Part shown: positions 1 through 8,861 of the stretch, in pieces
Layout of the letters: every line of letters begins with the position of its first letter
Position numbering within the stretch: position 1 is the stretch's first letter
Assembly: GCA_036985715.1 (NCBI GenBank)
Contig: BTQE01000025.1
Coordinates: forward strand, 1 to 32,474
Direction of reading: 5' to 3'
DNA from: SMXL01 sp036985715
Lineage (GTDB): Bacteria; Bacteroidota; Rhodothermia; Rhodothermales; UBA10348
DNA length: 32,474 nucleotides
Program-made: the position numbers and the translations under genes
The notes under the pieces: model-generated
What the model was told of the DNA's origin: nothing
Databases searched by the model: none
What the model saw: the letters and a program-made list of their open reading frames with translations, nothing else

Positions 1-98
1 CCGGACTGACTTGAATGAGTAGGGAGATTTATTGGGGTGCAGATCACAGGCGAACGGTCCTACTATAGTATCTGATTAGGTGTTCAGATTAGAAATGT

Positions 99-130
99 TA
101 AAGCCCAGATCGGCGGATGCCCATCTGGGT
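99..130 (-). terminator. Rho-independent terminator after tRNA-Gln
   Basis: An 8-bp inverted repeat (103-110 with 123-130, arms GCCCAGAT and ATCTGGGT, one G-U pair) lies just 3' of the tRNA. Read on the minus strand the hairpin is followed by a U-rich run (TTTAACATTTC). The position directly behind the tRNA 3' end fits an intrinsic terminator for the tRNA transcript. The U run is interrupted, so strength is uncertain. Confidence 0.6.
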
Positions 131-137
131 TCTAATG

Positions 138-210
138 TTGCCCTACCAGGAGTCGAACCTGGAACCTCCTGATCCAGAGTCAGACGCTCTGCCAATTGAG
201 CTATAGGGCA
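138..210 (-). tRNA. tRNA-Gln (anticodon CUG)
   Basis: The minus strand folds as a full cloverleaf. The acceptor stem is TGCCCTA (204-210) with TAGGGCA (139-145), and the discriminator base A is at 138. The anticodon stem TCTGA/TCAGG encloses the loop CTCTGGA, giving anticodon CTG, which reads the glutamine codon CAG. The T arm has the standard GGTTCGACTCC core. The weak U-A first acceptor pair is a known identity feature of tRNA-Gln. CCA is not encoded. It is a single isolated tRNA downstream of plsC on the same strand and likely has its own promoter. Confidence 0.95.
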
Positions 211-229
211 AGATTGGATCGGGGCGCAG

Positions 230-259
230 AATTTACGATGCAGCAGAAGGCATTGCCAA
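230..259 (-). promoter_or_regulatory. Putative promoter of tRNA-Gln
   Basis: On the minus strand a -35-like TTGGCA (254-259) and a -10-like TAAATT (230-235) are 18 nt apart, about 20-25 nt upstream of the mature tRNA 5' end. The discriminator after the -10 is GC-rich (CTGCGCCCC), as is common for stringently controlled stable-RNA promoters. The match is to the E. coli sigma70 consensus; the housekeeping promoter consensus of this lineage may differ. Confidence 0.35.
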
Positions 260-283
260 TTCTACGCGGGCCGCCCCGAACTC

Positions 284-1084
284 TCAAACAGCCGCTCCCT
301 GGTCGAGGATCTTGTCTGCTGTTTCTATGTCCGACGAGAGTGGATCGACATCCGCGACATCAACCGAGCGCCAGGAGGCGATTTTCTCGACGATAAGATT
401 ACGCACATGATTGCGCAAAGCCGGAGCCCTCAACCCCGACTCGGTGACCTCAACAGGATCGAAGACATGGATCTTGATATCGGATTTTACTCTGAATTTC
501 CAGCTTTTTTTCGGAAGTGCGTCGAACGTGCCGTCAACGGCGAGGGGTAGAATGGGAACGCCGTGTTTGATGGCGAGGCTGAACGGGCCATCCGAAAACG
601 CTTGAATTTGACCGTCGGGAGATCGAGTTCCTTCGGGAAAAATGATCACAGAAACACGGTGCTTTAATCGATCCTTCGAATCGATAAACACTTTTGCCCG
701 GCTTCGTAAACTGGTCCGATCGACGGGTATGTCTCTGGACAGCCGCATCATCCAACCCACTATGGGTAATGAAAAAATGGATTTTTTCCCCACCCATTTC
801 ATGTCCCATGGAAGTAGACTGAGGACCGGCATGTCAGCGATCGACTGGTGGTTACTGATGACCAGATATGGATTCCGCATATTCGTCGGGAAGTTGCCTG
901 TAATAACAAACTGCCATAGGGGATTGGCACGCGTCATTGCGGCACCCAGACGTCGAAACGTGCGGCCCGTCTTGTACTTACCCGGATCTCTATCCAGTAG
1001 ATAGACGACGCCCATTATCGGTGCCCAGAGTACGATCAGCGCCGATATCGAAAACCAGACCCAAATGGAGCGAAGAATTACCAA
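284..1084 (-). CDS. plsC: 1-acyl-sn-glycerol-3-phosphate acyltransferase
   Basis: The 266-aa product transfers an acyl chain to lysophosphatidic acid to make phosphatidic acid at the inner membrane. The acyltransferase signature is complete: NHQSIAD (H79 to D84, the HX4D catalytic pair) and FPEGTR (149-154, substrate phosphate binding). A hydrophobic N-terminal segment (about 8-30) would anchor it in the membrane. Length is typical of the family. The start is TTG at 1084; an in-frame stop lies two codons upstream and no ATG occurs before residue 24, and no clear Shine-Dalgarno is visible, so the exact start is unsure. It is followed 73 nt downstream by the tRNA on the same strand. Confidence 0.92.
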   Translation of the reverse strand: MVILRSIWVWFSISALIVLWAPIMGVVYLLDRDPGKYKTGRTFRRLGAAMTRANPLWQFVITGNFPTNMRNPYLVISNHQSIADMPVLSLLPWDMKWVGKKSIFSLPIVGWMMRLSRDIPVDRTSLRSRAKVFIDSKDRLKHRVSVIIFPEGTRSPDGQIQAFSDGPFSLAIKHGVPILPLAVDGTFDALPKKSWKFRVKSDIKIHVFDPVEVTESGLRAPALRNHVRNLIVEKIASWRSVDVADVDPLSSDIETADKILDQGAAV

Positions 1085-1262
1085 GTTTTACTACGGTTGG
1101 TTGGACGCGGGGTGAATTTGTGCGCAAGGGTCAATAGTCTCGAACCACGTGTTCAGGTCAAGGATCCGGTTCCCGTAAAGCTGTCCATGTATGAGTGCTC
1201 AGCTATTTTCGTTCAACTTATGGTATGTTCAGCTCCGCAAAGCCCGAGACGGCGTCACAATA

Positions 1263-1297
1263 AAGAAGGCCGACGCTGTTCAAGCACCGGCCTTCTT
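1263..1297 (-). terminator. Rho-independent terminator of the Ig-like lipoprotein gene
   Basis: A perfect 10-bp stem (AAGAAGGCCG at 1263-1272 with CGGCCTTCTT at 1288-1297) and a 15-nt loop lie 30 nt past the stop codon of the minus-strand lipoprotein gene. On that strand the hairpin ends in CTTCTTTATTGT, a short U-rich tail. The stem also begins with A residues on the other side, so it could act in both directions. Confidence 0.7.
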
Positions 1298-1326
1298 ACC
1301 AAATATCCAGCTTTTGAAGCCGCGCT

Positions 1327-2811
1327 CTAATACTGAGCCAATTCCATTTTAGCCACAACCCTACCATCGGGCTCGACCGTAAGTGAGACTCCTTCACTCG
1401 GCGTCGATGGGGCGCCTGCAGGCTCAAGTACGATTTCGATTCGCCCGTTTGCACCGGCGACTGTTATCGTAATCGCTTCAACCTCAGGGATTTCCGGTGC
1501 CAGCGGATTAATATCGCTTACGGCGCGGAACGTAAATTCGGTGATTCCAGGGCCACGAAGTACGTGCTCGTACAGTTGGCCGCCTAAAAATACCGAATCG
1601 TCAAGCTGTACGTCTGTATGACCAACGGCCTTAACTGATTCACCTTCTACGAAGACCGTTATAGTCGTGCCTTCGACCAGTGGATTGCCGTTCTGGTCCA
1701 CGACGGTCAGGAGATAGGTCTGGTCCAGGATGGCTGTAGCAGGAGAAACACTGACTACGGGAACTCCGGACATGATGACCGGCGTCGATCCCGAAACAAC
1801 GTTTTCCAGATCATCAGCACTTTCTGCGGCGACAAGGACGATTCCATCTGCCGGCAGAGGGTTCGCTGACATCAGATTGACTGTACCCCTTCCGTCCGGG
1901 TCGGTTTGAATCGATCCTCCGATCACCCCAAAATTGGTGTCGAAGTAGACGGACGTACCCTGGCGAACCGGATTCGAATATTTATCTCCAACGATTACGG
2001 CTATCGGATCGACGAGACCGTAGCGCAGCAATCCGGGGAAATTTTTCTTGTCTGGTCCGATACTGAAGTGGGTCTGATCTGGCAGTCCACCATGAATAGA
2101 GATAGCCACCGGGATAGAACGAATCAGACGTCCCTCAACAGAGGTCTCTGCGATGATCTGCACAACGCCGGCTCGCGTACCACTGGACAAATTAACGGTT
2201 ACTATGCCGTTGTTATCTGTTTCAGCATTGAGCGGGTGCAAGAATTCTCCACCACCCGGCTGAACACCAAAACTGAAGTTGACTGCCGTGGACTTGTTCA
2301 GGATAACTGGACGCCCCAATGAGTCAGCGACCTGAAACTGTATTACGGCCACTTCTTCAGAACCACTCTCAATAACCCCGATGCTCGAAGCTGATTGTTC
2401 TAGGAGGAGGATGTTGGAAGCAAGACCAGACACAGGATCATCCAGCGCAATCTGGAAGAGTCTCAACGTCGGGACTTCAATAAGGCGATTGGCCAGCGCC
2501 AATATGTTGACCGACGAGTTGGCGAATCCGTCACTACTGGCCACGATCTGCAAATTCATTGTTGAGTCGATCTCGACGACGGCTTCGAATCGTCCTTCCG
2601 CATCCGCCTCGAAAAGCAAATCGAGCGGAAGGATTTGAATGAAGGCGCCCGGTACAGGATTGTTTGACGAAACGTTCAGGACTTGCCCGGTCAACGTAAC
2701 ATCACCCGCTTCGCTATCACCGCTCGAAAAAGCGTCACATCCGGTCAACAGCTGCGAAAATGGTAGCGCGAAGAACAGCGCAATAATGAGGTTTTTAGAA
2801 TGTCTTTTCAT
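1327..2811 (-). CDS. Surface lipoprotein with bacterial Ig-like (Big_1-type) domains
   Basis: This is a 494-aa exported lipoprotein of unknown specific role. The N-terminus is a lipoprotein signal peptide with lipobox LLTGC, lipidated Cys at residue 25. Residues about 35-120 resemble a carboxypeptidase-regulatory/CNA-B beta-sandwich (NPVPGAFIQI, then DAEGRFEAVV). The rest shows repeated invasin-type Ig modules of the form 'VxVxDxxGNPV...TDxxGxxTVNL' (for example near GRPVILNKST, SNPVRQGTSV and GNPLVEGTTI). The coding frame continues upstream to a TTG at 2817, but ATG 2811 gives a normal signal peptide and is preferred. The Shine-Dalgarno is weak. The divergent neighbour is rpoZ; a strong hairpin terminator follows the stop. 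Function is probably cell-surface adhesion or structure, by family analogy only. Confidence 0.8.
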   Translation of the reverse strand: MKRHSKNLIIALFFALPFSQLLTGCDAFSSGDSEAGDVTLTGQVLNVSSNNPVPGAFIQILPLDLLFEADAEGRFEAVVEIDSTMNLQIVASSDGFANSSVNILALANRLIEVPTLRLFQIALDDPVSGLASNILLLEQSASSIGVIESGSEEVAVIQFQVADSLGRPVILNKSTAVNFSFGVQPGGGEFLHPLNAETDNNGIVTVNLSSGTRAGVVQIIAETSVEGRLIRSIPVAISIHGGLPDQTHFSIGPDKKNFPGLLRYGLVDPIAVIVGDKYSNPVRQGTSVYFDTNFGVIGGSIQTDPDGRGTVNLMSANPLPADGIVLVAAESADDLENVVSGSTPVIMSGVPVVSVSPATAILDQTYLLTVVDQNGNPLVEGTTITVFVEGESVKAVGHTDVQLDDSVFLGGQLYEHVLRGPGITEFTFRAVSDINPLAPEIPEVEAITITVAGANGRIEIVLEPAGAPSTPSEGVSLTVEPDGRVVAKMELAQY

Positions 2812-3077
2812 GATCAATTCAGGCCCGTATAAATTGGATATGAACAGTATCGACGTCTCTTATTGTGCCTTAAACCGTTCTGTGGACCTTGTGAAGACAG
2901 TCCAAAATCTTTGATAATGGCCATTTTGGGAATCTCGACGGGAACAATCATTCAGGCGAAGGCTTTCGACTAACCTTTCGGACAAAATGCATGCTGCCGG
3001 AAGCACTGAATCCCCATTTTCAGCTCACCTAGGGCAATTGAGGCGATCTACAGAACTCAGGCAATCTGATTAGAATT

Positions 3078-3380
3078 ATGGCAATCAAGACCATTGATAT
3101 GGACCTCTTGGCGAAACTGACGGGCAATATTTTTGAGTCCGTATCCATTCTATCGAAGAGATCTCGCCAGATTTCACGAAACACGAAAAACGACCTGGAC
3201 GAAAAACTGGCGTATTTCGAAGGTTTTGAACAAGAATTGGAAGATCCGAGATTTCAGGAGGAGCAGGCCCGCGTCTCTCTCGAATACGAAGTAAAACCGG
3301 AGTCGACGGAGCAGGCAATCGGGCAGATGATTGAAGGCGAAGTTTACTTTCGTGATCCAGCGGACGACGAGGAGCTCTAG
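3078..3380 (+). CDS. rpoZ: DNA-directed RNA polymerase omega subunit, divergent Bacteroidota/Chlorobi type
   Basis: The 100-aa product matches the style of omega subunits in Bacteroidota and Chlorobi: an N-terminal 'MAIKTIDMDLLAKLTGNIFE' segment, the helix VSILSKRSRQI equivalent to the conserved omega 'ivakRARqi' element, and an ending of the EGEVYFRDP type corresponding to the family's 'GELEFRYP'. Omega binds the beta' C-terminus and helps assemble RNA polymerase. The ATG at 3078 has no strong Shine-Dalgarno. The gene stands alone with its own hairpin terminator and is divergent from the Ig-like lipoprotein. The call rests on motif resemblance, as omega is short and poorly conserved. Confidence 0.8.
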   Translation: MAIKTIDMDLLAKLTGNIFESVSILSKRSRQISRNTKNDLDEKLAYFEGFEQELEDPRFQEEQARVSLEYEVKPESTEQAIGQMIEGEVYFRDPADDEEL

Positions 3381-3407
3381 ACGGTCGCGACTACCGGCGT
3401 TTTCGAA

Positions 3408-3438
3408 GCAGGCTTCAGTGAGGTCTGCCTTTTTTCTT
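3408..3438 (+). terminator. Rho-independent terminator of rpoZ
   Basis: A hairpin (GCAGGCT at 3408-3414 pairing with GGTCTGC at 3422-3428, with two G-U pairs) is followed immediately by CCTTTTTTC. It sits 28 nt after the rpoZ stop codon, the classic form and place of an intrinsic terminator. Confidence 0.75.
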
Positions 3439-3586
3439 GGTTCAGATTCTATTGAACTTCAAATCCCGACGTTCAGCCGTCCGTAAGTTGATTGAGCAGG
3501 TCAAACCCGGTATCTGGGCCAGTACCACGTACTGAGAGGCACTGAGTTACTCATCACTAACTCTGGAAATCGTTCTGAATAACGAC

Positions 3587-4633
3587 ATGCCTAACCACCC
3601 CGTCCTTCCTCCTGACGCGAAAGCGATATCGTCTCGAGTACCGTTTACGATTTCCACCGGGGTGGCTCGCGTTCTCCAGCTCATCGTATTCGTACTGACA
3701 CTGGGGGTAGTAGGCGGACTCTTCATTGAGGAAGAACTGACGCTACTCATTCTTTGGAGCATCATCATACCCATTCTGCCAGCCTCTTTTCTGATTTCTC
3801 CCTCGCTTTGGCGGGCCGTCTGCCCTCTGGCTACAGCGAATATGTTGGGTAACGGCCTCATCACGAAAAAGGAAGTATCCAAGGAGGGTCTTTATCGGGC
3901 TGAGATTTTGGCCCTGGTCCTGCTTCTTATCCTGGTACCGGCGCGACGATTTTTATTCAATATCGATGGAACGGTATTGGCTATAACTATCCTGGTTCTC
4001 ACTGTAGGTGCATTGGTTCTGGGATTTTTTTTCACGTCGAAAGGGGGTTTCTGTAATTCCATATGCCCCGTTCTGCCTGTAGAGAAGCTGTACGGTCAGA
4101 AACCGATTTTTAATCTCCAGAATCCTCGATGCCCGACATGCGATGTCTGCACAACCAAAGGGTGTATCGATCTGGATCCGGCGAAATCGATCAACCATTC
4201 TCTCGGAGCGCATTCAACCAAGCGAACCTGGATTTTGAGGCCATTTGGGATCTTCGCGGCTGGTTTTCCTGGATTCATTATTGGATACTTCACCCTGGAA
4301 GACACCGTCCTTTCGAATGCGGCAGCCGTATACATCCATATCCTACTCTTCATCGTGGTTTCCTACGTCATCGTTGGGATCATTGTGAGTTTCCGACGGA
4401 CTCCCGCTACAACCGCAGCACCCATTCTGGGCGCCTTTGCCGTCGGGCTCTACTATTGGTATTCCGGTCCGGCCATTTCCGCTGCTCTGTCCGCGGATCC
4501 TGTCGTGGGCACGGGCATACGAGTGGTCGGACTTCTTCTAGTCGGATATTGGTTTCAGCGCGCACTCCGAAATCTTCCTCGCATACCGGGGGATGATCAG
4601 CCTGTACCGATCACGACGCTAACGTCGAATTAG
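3587..4633 (+). CDS. Polytopic membrane protein with NapH/NosR-like Fe-S cysteine motifs
   Basis: The 348-aa protein has about seven to eight hydrophobic segments and a cytoplasmic-type Cys-rich insert. The first part has WRAVCP (Cys79) and the central part has GGFCNSICP (Cys156, Cys160), the pattern that opens the Fer4_5/NapH-type membrane polyferredoxin domain. Cys182, 185, 188 and 193 (RCPTCDVCTTKGC) then resemble one [4Fe-4S] site, although the last spacing is four residues rather than three and no proline follows Cys193. This suggests electron transfer between a membrane quinol pool and a partner, but no reductase, cytochrome or redox operon is adjacent. Membrane topology and cysteines are seen; electron transfer is inferred. 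It is not a full NapH or NosR, lacking the second ferredoxin repeat. Confidence 0.65.
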   Translation: MPNHPVLPPDAKAISSRVPFTISTGVARVLQLIVFVLTLGVVGGLFIEEELTLLILWSIIIPILPASFLISPSLWRAVCPLATANMLGNGLITKKEVSKEGLYRAEILALVLLLILVPARRFLFNIDGTVLAITILVLTVGALVLGFFFTSKGGFCNSICPVLPVEKLYGQKPIFNLQNPRCPTCDVCTTKGCIDLDPAKSINHSLGAHSTKRTWILRPFGIFAAGFPGFIIGYFTLEDTVLSNAAAVYIHILLFIVVSYVIVGIIVSFRRTPATTAAPILGAFAVGLYYWYSGPAISAALSADPVVGTGIRVVGLLLVGYWFQRALRNLPRIPGDDQPVPITTLTSN

Positions 4634-4697
4634 CCGCCGATTGCTCGTTCGACCGACTTGTAGAGCGTGATTTCGGAGCGGATTGTTTTATCAAGGC

Positions 4698-7655
4698 ATG
4701 GACGAGAAAATTGTAATTCGAGGTGCCCGCGAGCACAACCTGAAGGATATCGACCTGGATATCCCGCGGAACCAGCTCGTCGTCATAACCGGACTATCGG
4801 GCTCAGGCAAATCTTCCCTGGCGTTTGATACGATCTATGCCGAAGGGCAGCGTCGGTACATGGAGAGTCTGAGCGCGTACGCGCGCCAGTTTCTCGGGAT
4901 GATGGAGCGGCCCGACGTCGATTTTATCGATGGACTTTCCCCGGTGATTGCCATTGAGCAGAAGTCCGTCAGTCGGAATCCACGTTCGACTGTCGGAACG
5001 GTTACCGAGATTTATGATTTTCTTCGATTGCTGTTCGCCCGAGCCGCTATGGCCTACTCCTATGACTCGGGCCACGCCATGCGTAAGCAATCGGATGATG
5101 AGATTATCGACGGGATAATGGCCCTGCCGGAAGGGGCAAAAGTCATCCTGCTTGCTCCCGTCGTGCGTGGACGAAAAGGCCACTACCGGGAATTATTTGA
5201 ACAGATCGGCAAACAAGGATTTCAGCGCGTTCGCATCGACGGAAAGCTCCGAGAGATCGAGAAAGGATTGAAAGTCGACCGGTACAAAACGCACGACATC
5301 GAAGTCGTCGTTGATCGGATCGTCATCAAGGAGGGTATTCGAACCCGCGTAAGTCAATCGGTAGAAACCGCTCTCGGGATGGGAAGTGGAACCGTAATCG
5401 CCTCCGTCATCGGTGGATCCGGAGAAAAGGGAGATCATCTTTTCAGCCGTCACCTGTTCTGTCCGGAAGATGGCGTATCGTACGACGATCCGTCACCCAA
5501 TACGTTTTCGTTCAATTCCCCGTACGGTGCATGCCAGGACTGCAATGGTCTCGGAAGTCGAATGGAGATCGACCCGGAGTTGGTGATTCCCCACCCGGAA
5601 AAGAGTATTTCCGAAGGCGGGCTGTCACCGATCGGAAAGCCGCGAGACATCTGGATTTTCAGCCAGGTTAGAGCTGTTGCCAAGCAGTTTGATTTTGATC
5701 TGGATACGCCCCTCGGTGAGTTGTCCGATGACCAAATTAGGGTACTCCTGGAAGGAGCCGGAGACGAACAGTTTGATATTATTTATCGCTACAAGGATCG
5801 CGAAATCACGTATAAACACCGTTACAGCGGCGTACACGGTCATATCTGGCACACGTATAAACGTACTTCCTCGGCCGGGTCCCGGAGATGGGCAGAAGCA
5901 TACATGCGAAACCTTCCCTGCCGCACATGTAGCGGGGGCCGTCTGCGAAAGGAGAGTCTTTCCTTCAGACTGGGAACGCATAATATTGCGGATCTGGTTT
6001 CGATGGACCTCAGAACTCTGCGCCTGTTTTTCGACAAGCTGAAACTCACCGATCGGCAGGGAATTATCGCCAAACCCATCGTAAAAGAGATCAAAGAGCG
6101 CCTGGAATTCATGATCGATGTCGGCGTAGGCTACCTGAGTCTGGATCGAGCAGCCCGGTCGCTGTCCGGCGGGGAGAGTCAGCGCATCCGTCTCGCAACG
6201 CAGATCGGCACCCAGCTAACCGGGGTGCTTTACGTTTTGGATGAGCCGTCGATTGGTCTTCACCCCCGCGACAATCAGCGACTGATCGGTTCTCTCAAAC
6301 GTCTTCGCGATCTGGAAAACTCCATCCTTGTCGTGGAGCACGACCGTGAGATGATCGAATCCGCAGACTTTGTGGTGGATCTTGGACCTGGAGCAGGTGA
6401 GCTCGGCGGTGATGTCGTGGGAGCATCGCCTCCGGATGAATTGCCTCTAGGGATGAACGGCTACACCAGCCTTACAACGGCATATCTTCGCGGCGTCAAG
6501 CAGATAGCTGTTCCTTCTCGACGCCGCTCGGGGAATGGCCACGCCATTGAACTCATTGGCGCAAGGGGTCATAATCTCAAAAGTGAGGTGCTCAGGATTC
6601 CGCTCGGTATGCTGACCTGTGTTGCGGGAGTTTCGGGCTCGGGAAAATCTACGCTGATAAATCAAACGTTGTATCCCATTCTGGCAAACCATTTTCATGG
6701 AGCGAAAATGGTGCCCTTGCCCTACCAGGACATCGTTGGCCTTGAGCATATTGATAAAGTCATTGATATCGATCAGAGTCCGATAGGTCGGACTCCGCGG
6801 TCGAATCCAGCCACCTATACGGGCCTTTTCGGCAATATCAGAGATATTTTTGCGCAGCTACCTGAGGCCAGGATCCGTGGATACAAACCGGGAAGATTTT
6901 CATTCAATGTGAAGGGGGGGCGCTGCGAATCGTGCAAGGGGGCAGGAATCGTAAAGCTTGAAATGAACTTCCTTCCCAACGTCTACGTGATGTGCGAAAC
7001 ATGCCAGGCACGTCGATATAACGTCGAGACACTGGAAATTCGCTTCAAGGGGAAGAGCATTGCGGATGTGCTGGAAATGAGCGTGGAAGAAGCCCTCACG
7101 TTTTTCGAAAAAATCCCCCGAATCGCACGCAAGCTGAGGACACTTCACTCGGTTGGAATGGGTTACGTACGGCTTGGTCAACAGGCGACGACCCTCTCAG
7201 GGGGCGAAGCACAGCGAGTCAAACTGGCCAAAGAGCTATCGCGCCCGGGGACCGGACGAACGCTCTACATCCTGGACGAACCGACAACCGGACTTCATTT
7301 CGAGGACATTCGACACCTGTTAGCTGTACTGCAAGCGCTGGTGGACAAGGGAAATACCGTCCTTGTTATTGAACACAATCTGGATGTGCTCAAAACCGCA
7401 GATCATCTGATCGACCTTGGACCCGACGGCGGAGAAGCAGGCGGGCATATCCTGTTCGCTGGCACACCAGAGGAGATCACGAAAACGGATACATACACGG
7501 GTCAGTACATGGCAGAAGAACTGGCGAGGGATAACACAGAATCTGACGACCAGGTGGAACTGAATCTCGACGAAATGACTACTGACGACGAGCCCGAACC
7601 GGAAGAGATGATCGAAGAAGAAGACGGTGCGGGAGTCGAAGAGGACACCACCTGA
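4698..7655 (+). CDS. uvrA: UvrABC excinuclease subunit A
   Basis: This is the damage-recognition ATPase of nucleotide excision repair, 985 aa and of normal family length. It contains two ABC ATPase halves: Walker A GLSGSGKSS (32-40) and later GVSGSGKST, signatures LSGGESQR and LSGGEAQR, and Walker B segments VLDEPSIGLHP and ILDEPTTGLHF. Zinc sites are present: CQDC with CRTC in the first half, and CESC paired with CETC in the second. ATG 4698 gives the standard MDEKIVIRGAREHN start; an in-frame TTG at 4683 with a GGAG nearby is the alternative and would add five residues. The last 40 or so residues are very acidic (many E/D), an extension beyond the conserved core. A small gene follows after 3 nt. 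Confidence 0.97.
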   Translation: MDEKIVIRGAREHNLKDIDLDIPRNQLVVITGLSGSGKSSLAFDTIYAEGQRRYMESLSAYARQFLGMMERPDVDFIDGLSPVIAIEQKSVSRNPRSTVGTVTEIYDFLRLLFARAAMAYSYDSGHAMRKQSDDEIIDGIMALPEGAKVILLAPVVRGRKGHYRELFEQIGKQGFQRVRIDGKLREIEKGLKVDRYKTHDIEVVVDRIVIKEGIRTRVSQSVETALGMGSGTVIASVIGGSGEKGDHLFSRHLFCPEDGVSYDDPSPNTFSFNSPYGACQDCNGLGSRMEIDPELVIPHPEKSISEGGLSPIGKPRDIWIFSQVRAVAKQFDFDLDTPLGELSDDQIRVLLEGAGDEQFDIIYRYKDREITYKHRYSGVHGHIWHTYKRTSSAGSRRWAEAYMRNLPCRTCSGGRLRKESLSFRLGTHNIADLVSMDLRTLRLFFDKLKLTDRQGIIAKPIVKEIKERLEFMIDVGVGYLSLDRAARSLSGGESQRIRLATQIGTQLTGVLYVLDEPSIGLHPRDNQRLIGSLKRLRDLENSILVVEHDREMIESADFVVDLGPGAGELGGDVVGASPPDELPLGMNGYTSLTTAYLRGVKQIAVPSRRRSGNGHAIELIGARGHNLKSEVLRIPLGMLTCVAGVSGSGKSTLINQTLYPILANHFHGAKMVPLPYQDIVGLEHIDKVIDIDQSPIGRTPRSNPATYTGLFGNIRDIFAQLPEARIRGYKPGRFSFNVKGGRCESCKGAGIVKLEMNFLPNVYVMCETCQARRYNVETLEIRFKGKSIADVLEMSVEEALTFFEKIPRIARKLRTLHSVGMGYVRLGQQATTLSGGEAQRVKLAKELSRPGTGRTLYILDEPTTGLHFEDIRHLLAVLQALVDKGNTVLVIEHNLDVLKTADHLIDLGPDGGEAGGHILFAGTPEEITKTDTYTGQYMAEELARDNTESDDQVELNLDEMTTDDEPEPEEMIEEEDGAGVEEDTT

Positions 7656-7658
7656 TCC

Positions 7659-8105
7659 ATGGAGCCACCTTTCATCCCTGAATACAACAAGCCAGATGCA
7701 CCTGGTATCGCGATGAATTTCGACAATACCGTGTCGCTGTATCATGTCGTGTCGGGGAGAGATTCATTCGAGACGGCGGTATCAGATGTCTTCAGCCTCC
7801 TGAAACAAGCGCAATCCCGATATCCCGATTGGCCAAGAATATTCTATCTGGAAATTGAAGGTCACAAAGGCCAACGAGACGGGTTTGACGAGGACTTCTA
7901 CGAATTCCAGCAGGAGTTCTGGTTCTCTACGATCGCCCACTTCGTGACGGCGTTTGAGCTTCCCCTATTGGGGCGACTCATCAACCCGAAAGCGCAGAAG
8001 AACGAACTGCCGGATCAGATGGTCATCGACGATGCGCTGCCAGGCGCGGAATCAGGCCTGGAAGCCTCTCCAGCACCTGGCACAGATTCCAGTCCAGAAT
8101 CATGA
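7659..8105 (+). CDS. Hypothetical acidic protein downstream of uvrA
   Basis: This 148-aa soluble protein was not recognised. It has no signal peptide or membrane segment. The middle (about 22-110) looks folded, with aromatic-rich stretches such as YPDWPRIFYLEIEGHKG and a helix-like FYEFQQEFWFSTIAHFV; the last 25 residues are rich in Pro, Ser, Glu and Ala and probably disordered. It begins 3 nt after the uvrA stop, so it is very likely co-transcribed and perhaps translationally coupled, but a role in repair is only suggested by position. Its stop codon overlaps the stop of the convergent lipoprotein gene in the palindrome TCATGA (8100-8105). Confidence 0.75.
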   Translation: MEPPFIPEYNKPDAPGIAMNFDNTVSLYHVVSGRDSFETAVSDVFSLLKQAQSRYPDWPRIFYLEIEGHKGQRDGFDEDFYEFQQEFWFSTIAHFVTAFELPLLGRLINPKAQKNELPDQMVIDDALPGAESGLEASPAPGTDSSPES

Positions 8106-8861
8106 TTCCTGCTCAACGTCCAACGACTCGATGTGGGCATTGACGGTATGGTTCATCCTCAGGCCAACGATCCCATCGGTCTGAAGGTCGCCTTTCTCCA
8201 TCAAATGAACTTCCGTGTCGTTCACGAAGAACGAGATCGAAGCATCATTGACTCGAACACCAAGCGTGTTGGTGGCAGTACCGGACGTCTCTTCCGTGTA
8301 GGGTACTATGGCCTCGTTTGCTTCCCAACCAGAGAGAGTTTCGTAGTCATCTCCAATTCGCTGCTTTATGAGGAAATCTCCTGAGCGGCGAATGAGGAAG
8401 TAGATGTAGGATTGACTGTCATCGTCCAGATTCTGACCACCGAAGATTAGGCCGTATCCTTCGTTACCATGACCCGGCTCTATAAGGTGAATTGTAGCCG
8501 AGGCCGAGTAAGAGCCTTCCGCCGTGCTCGCCGGATGGTAAAGGATTGCCCGTGGGCGCCCCATCGTCACATGCCAGCCCGGCGTCATAGACGCCAAATA
8601 GACGTCGGTCCCGGAGGATGTATCGGCGCTGATGACTGCGTCCGAATCCGGAACGTCGAGCCGCACCTTCCACCCTAGAGGGTACTCCAGGCGTTCGTTG
8701 ACCGGTTTCAGTGCATCGGGTCGCAGCATGGCCGTGTCGTCGGGGTCATAGGTTTCCGGAGCTTCGTCCGTCGTTGCATCCGTTGCGTAGTCAGAATCGT
8801 CCTGTTCTGCGCATCCGACAATGAAAAAAAGCGCGAATGCTGGAATAAGTAATCGTTTCAT
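8100..8861 (-). CDS. Lipoprotein with concanavalin-like (DUF1080/LamG-type) beta-sandwich
   Basis: The 253-aa protein starts with a lipoprotein signal ending in FIVGC (Cys17), followed by an Asp/Glu/Thr-rich linker to about residue 50. The remaining 190 residues read as a jelly-roll: a segment like 'YSASATIHL...NEGYGLIFGGQNL', then 'QSYIYFLIRRSGDFLIKQR' and a closing 'DGIVGLRMNHTVNAHIESL'. That order is typical of DUF1080/3-keto-disaccharide hydrolase-type and LamG domains, which bind or trim sugars. No catalytic residues can be assigned, so binding or structural roles are equally possible. The ATG at 8861 is well placed for the signal peptide. It converges on the uvrA companion gene with overlapping stops. 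Confidence 0.75.
   Translation of the reverse strand: MKRLLIPAFALFFIVGCAEQDDSDYATDATTDEAPETYDPDDTAMLRPDALKPVNERLEYPLGWKVRLDVPDSDAVISADTSSGTDVYLASMTPGWHVTMGRPRAILYHPASTAEGSYSASATIHLIEPGHGNEGYGLIFGGQNLDDDSQSYIYFLIRRSGDFLIKQRIGDDYETLSGWEANEAIVPYTEETSGTATNTLGVRVNDASISFFVNDTEVHLMEKGDLQTDGIVGLRMNHTVNAHIESLDVEQES

Noticed and set aside
7320..7745. 141-codon minus-strand frame across the end of uvrA
   Set aside because: It is antisense to the conserved second ABC half of UvrA and has no motif of its own.
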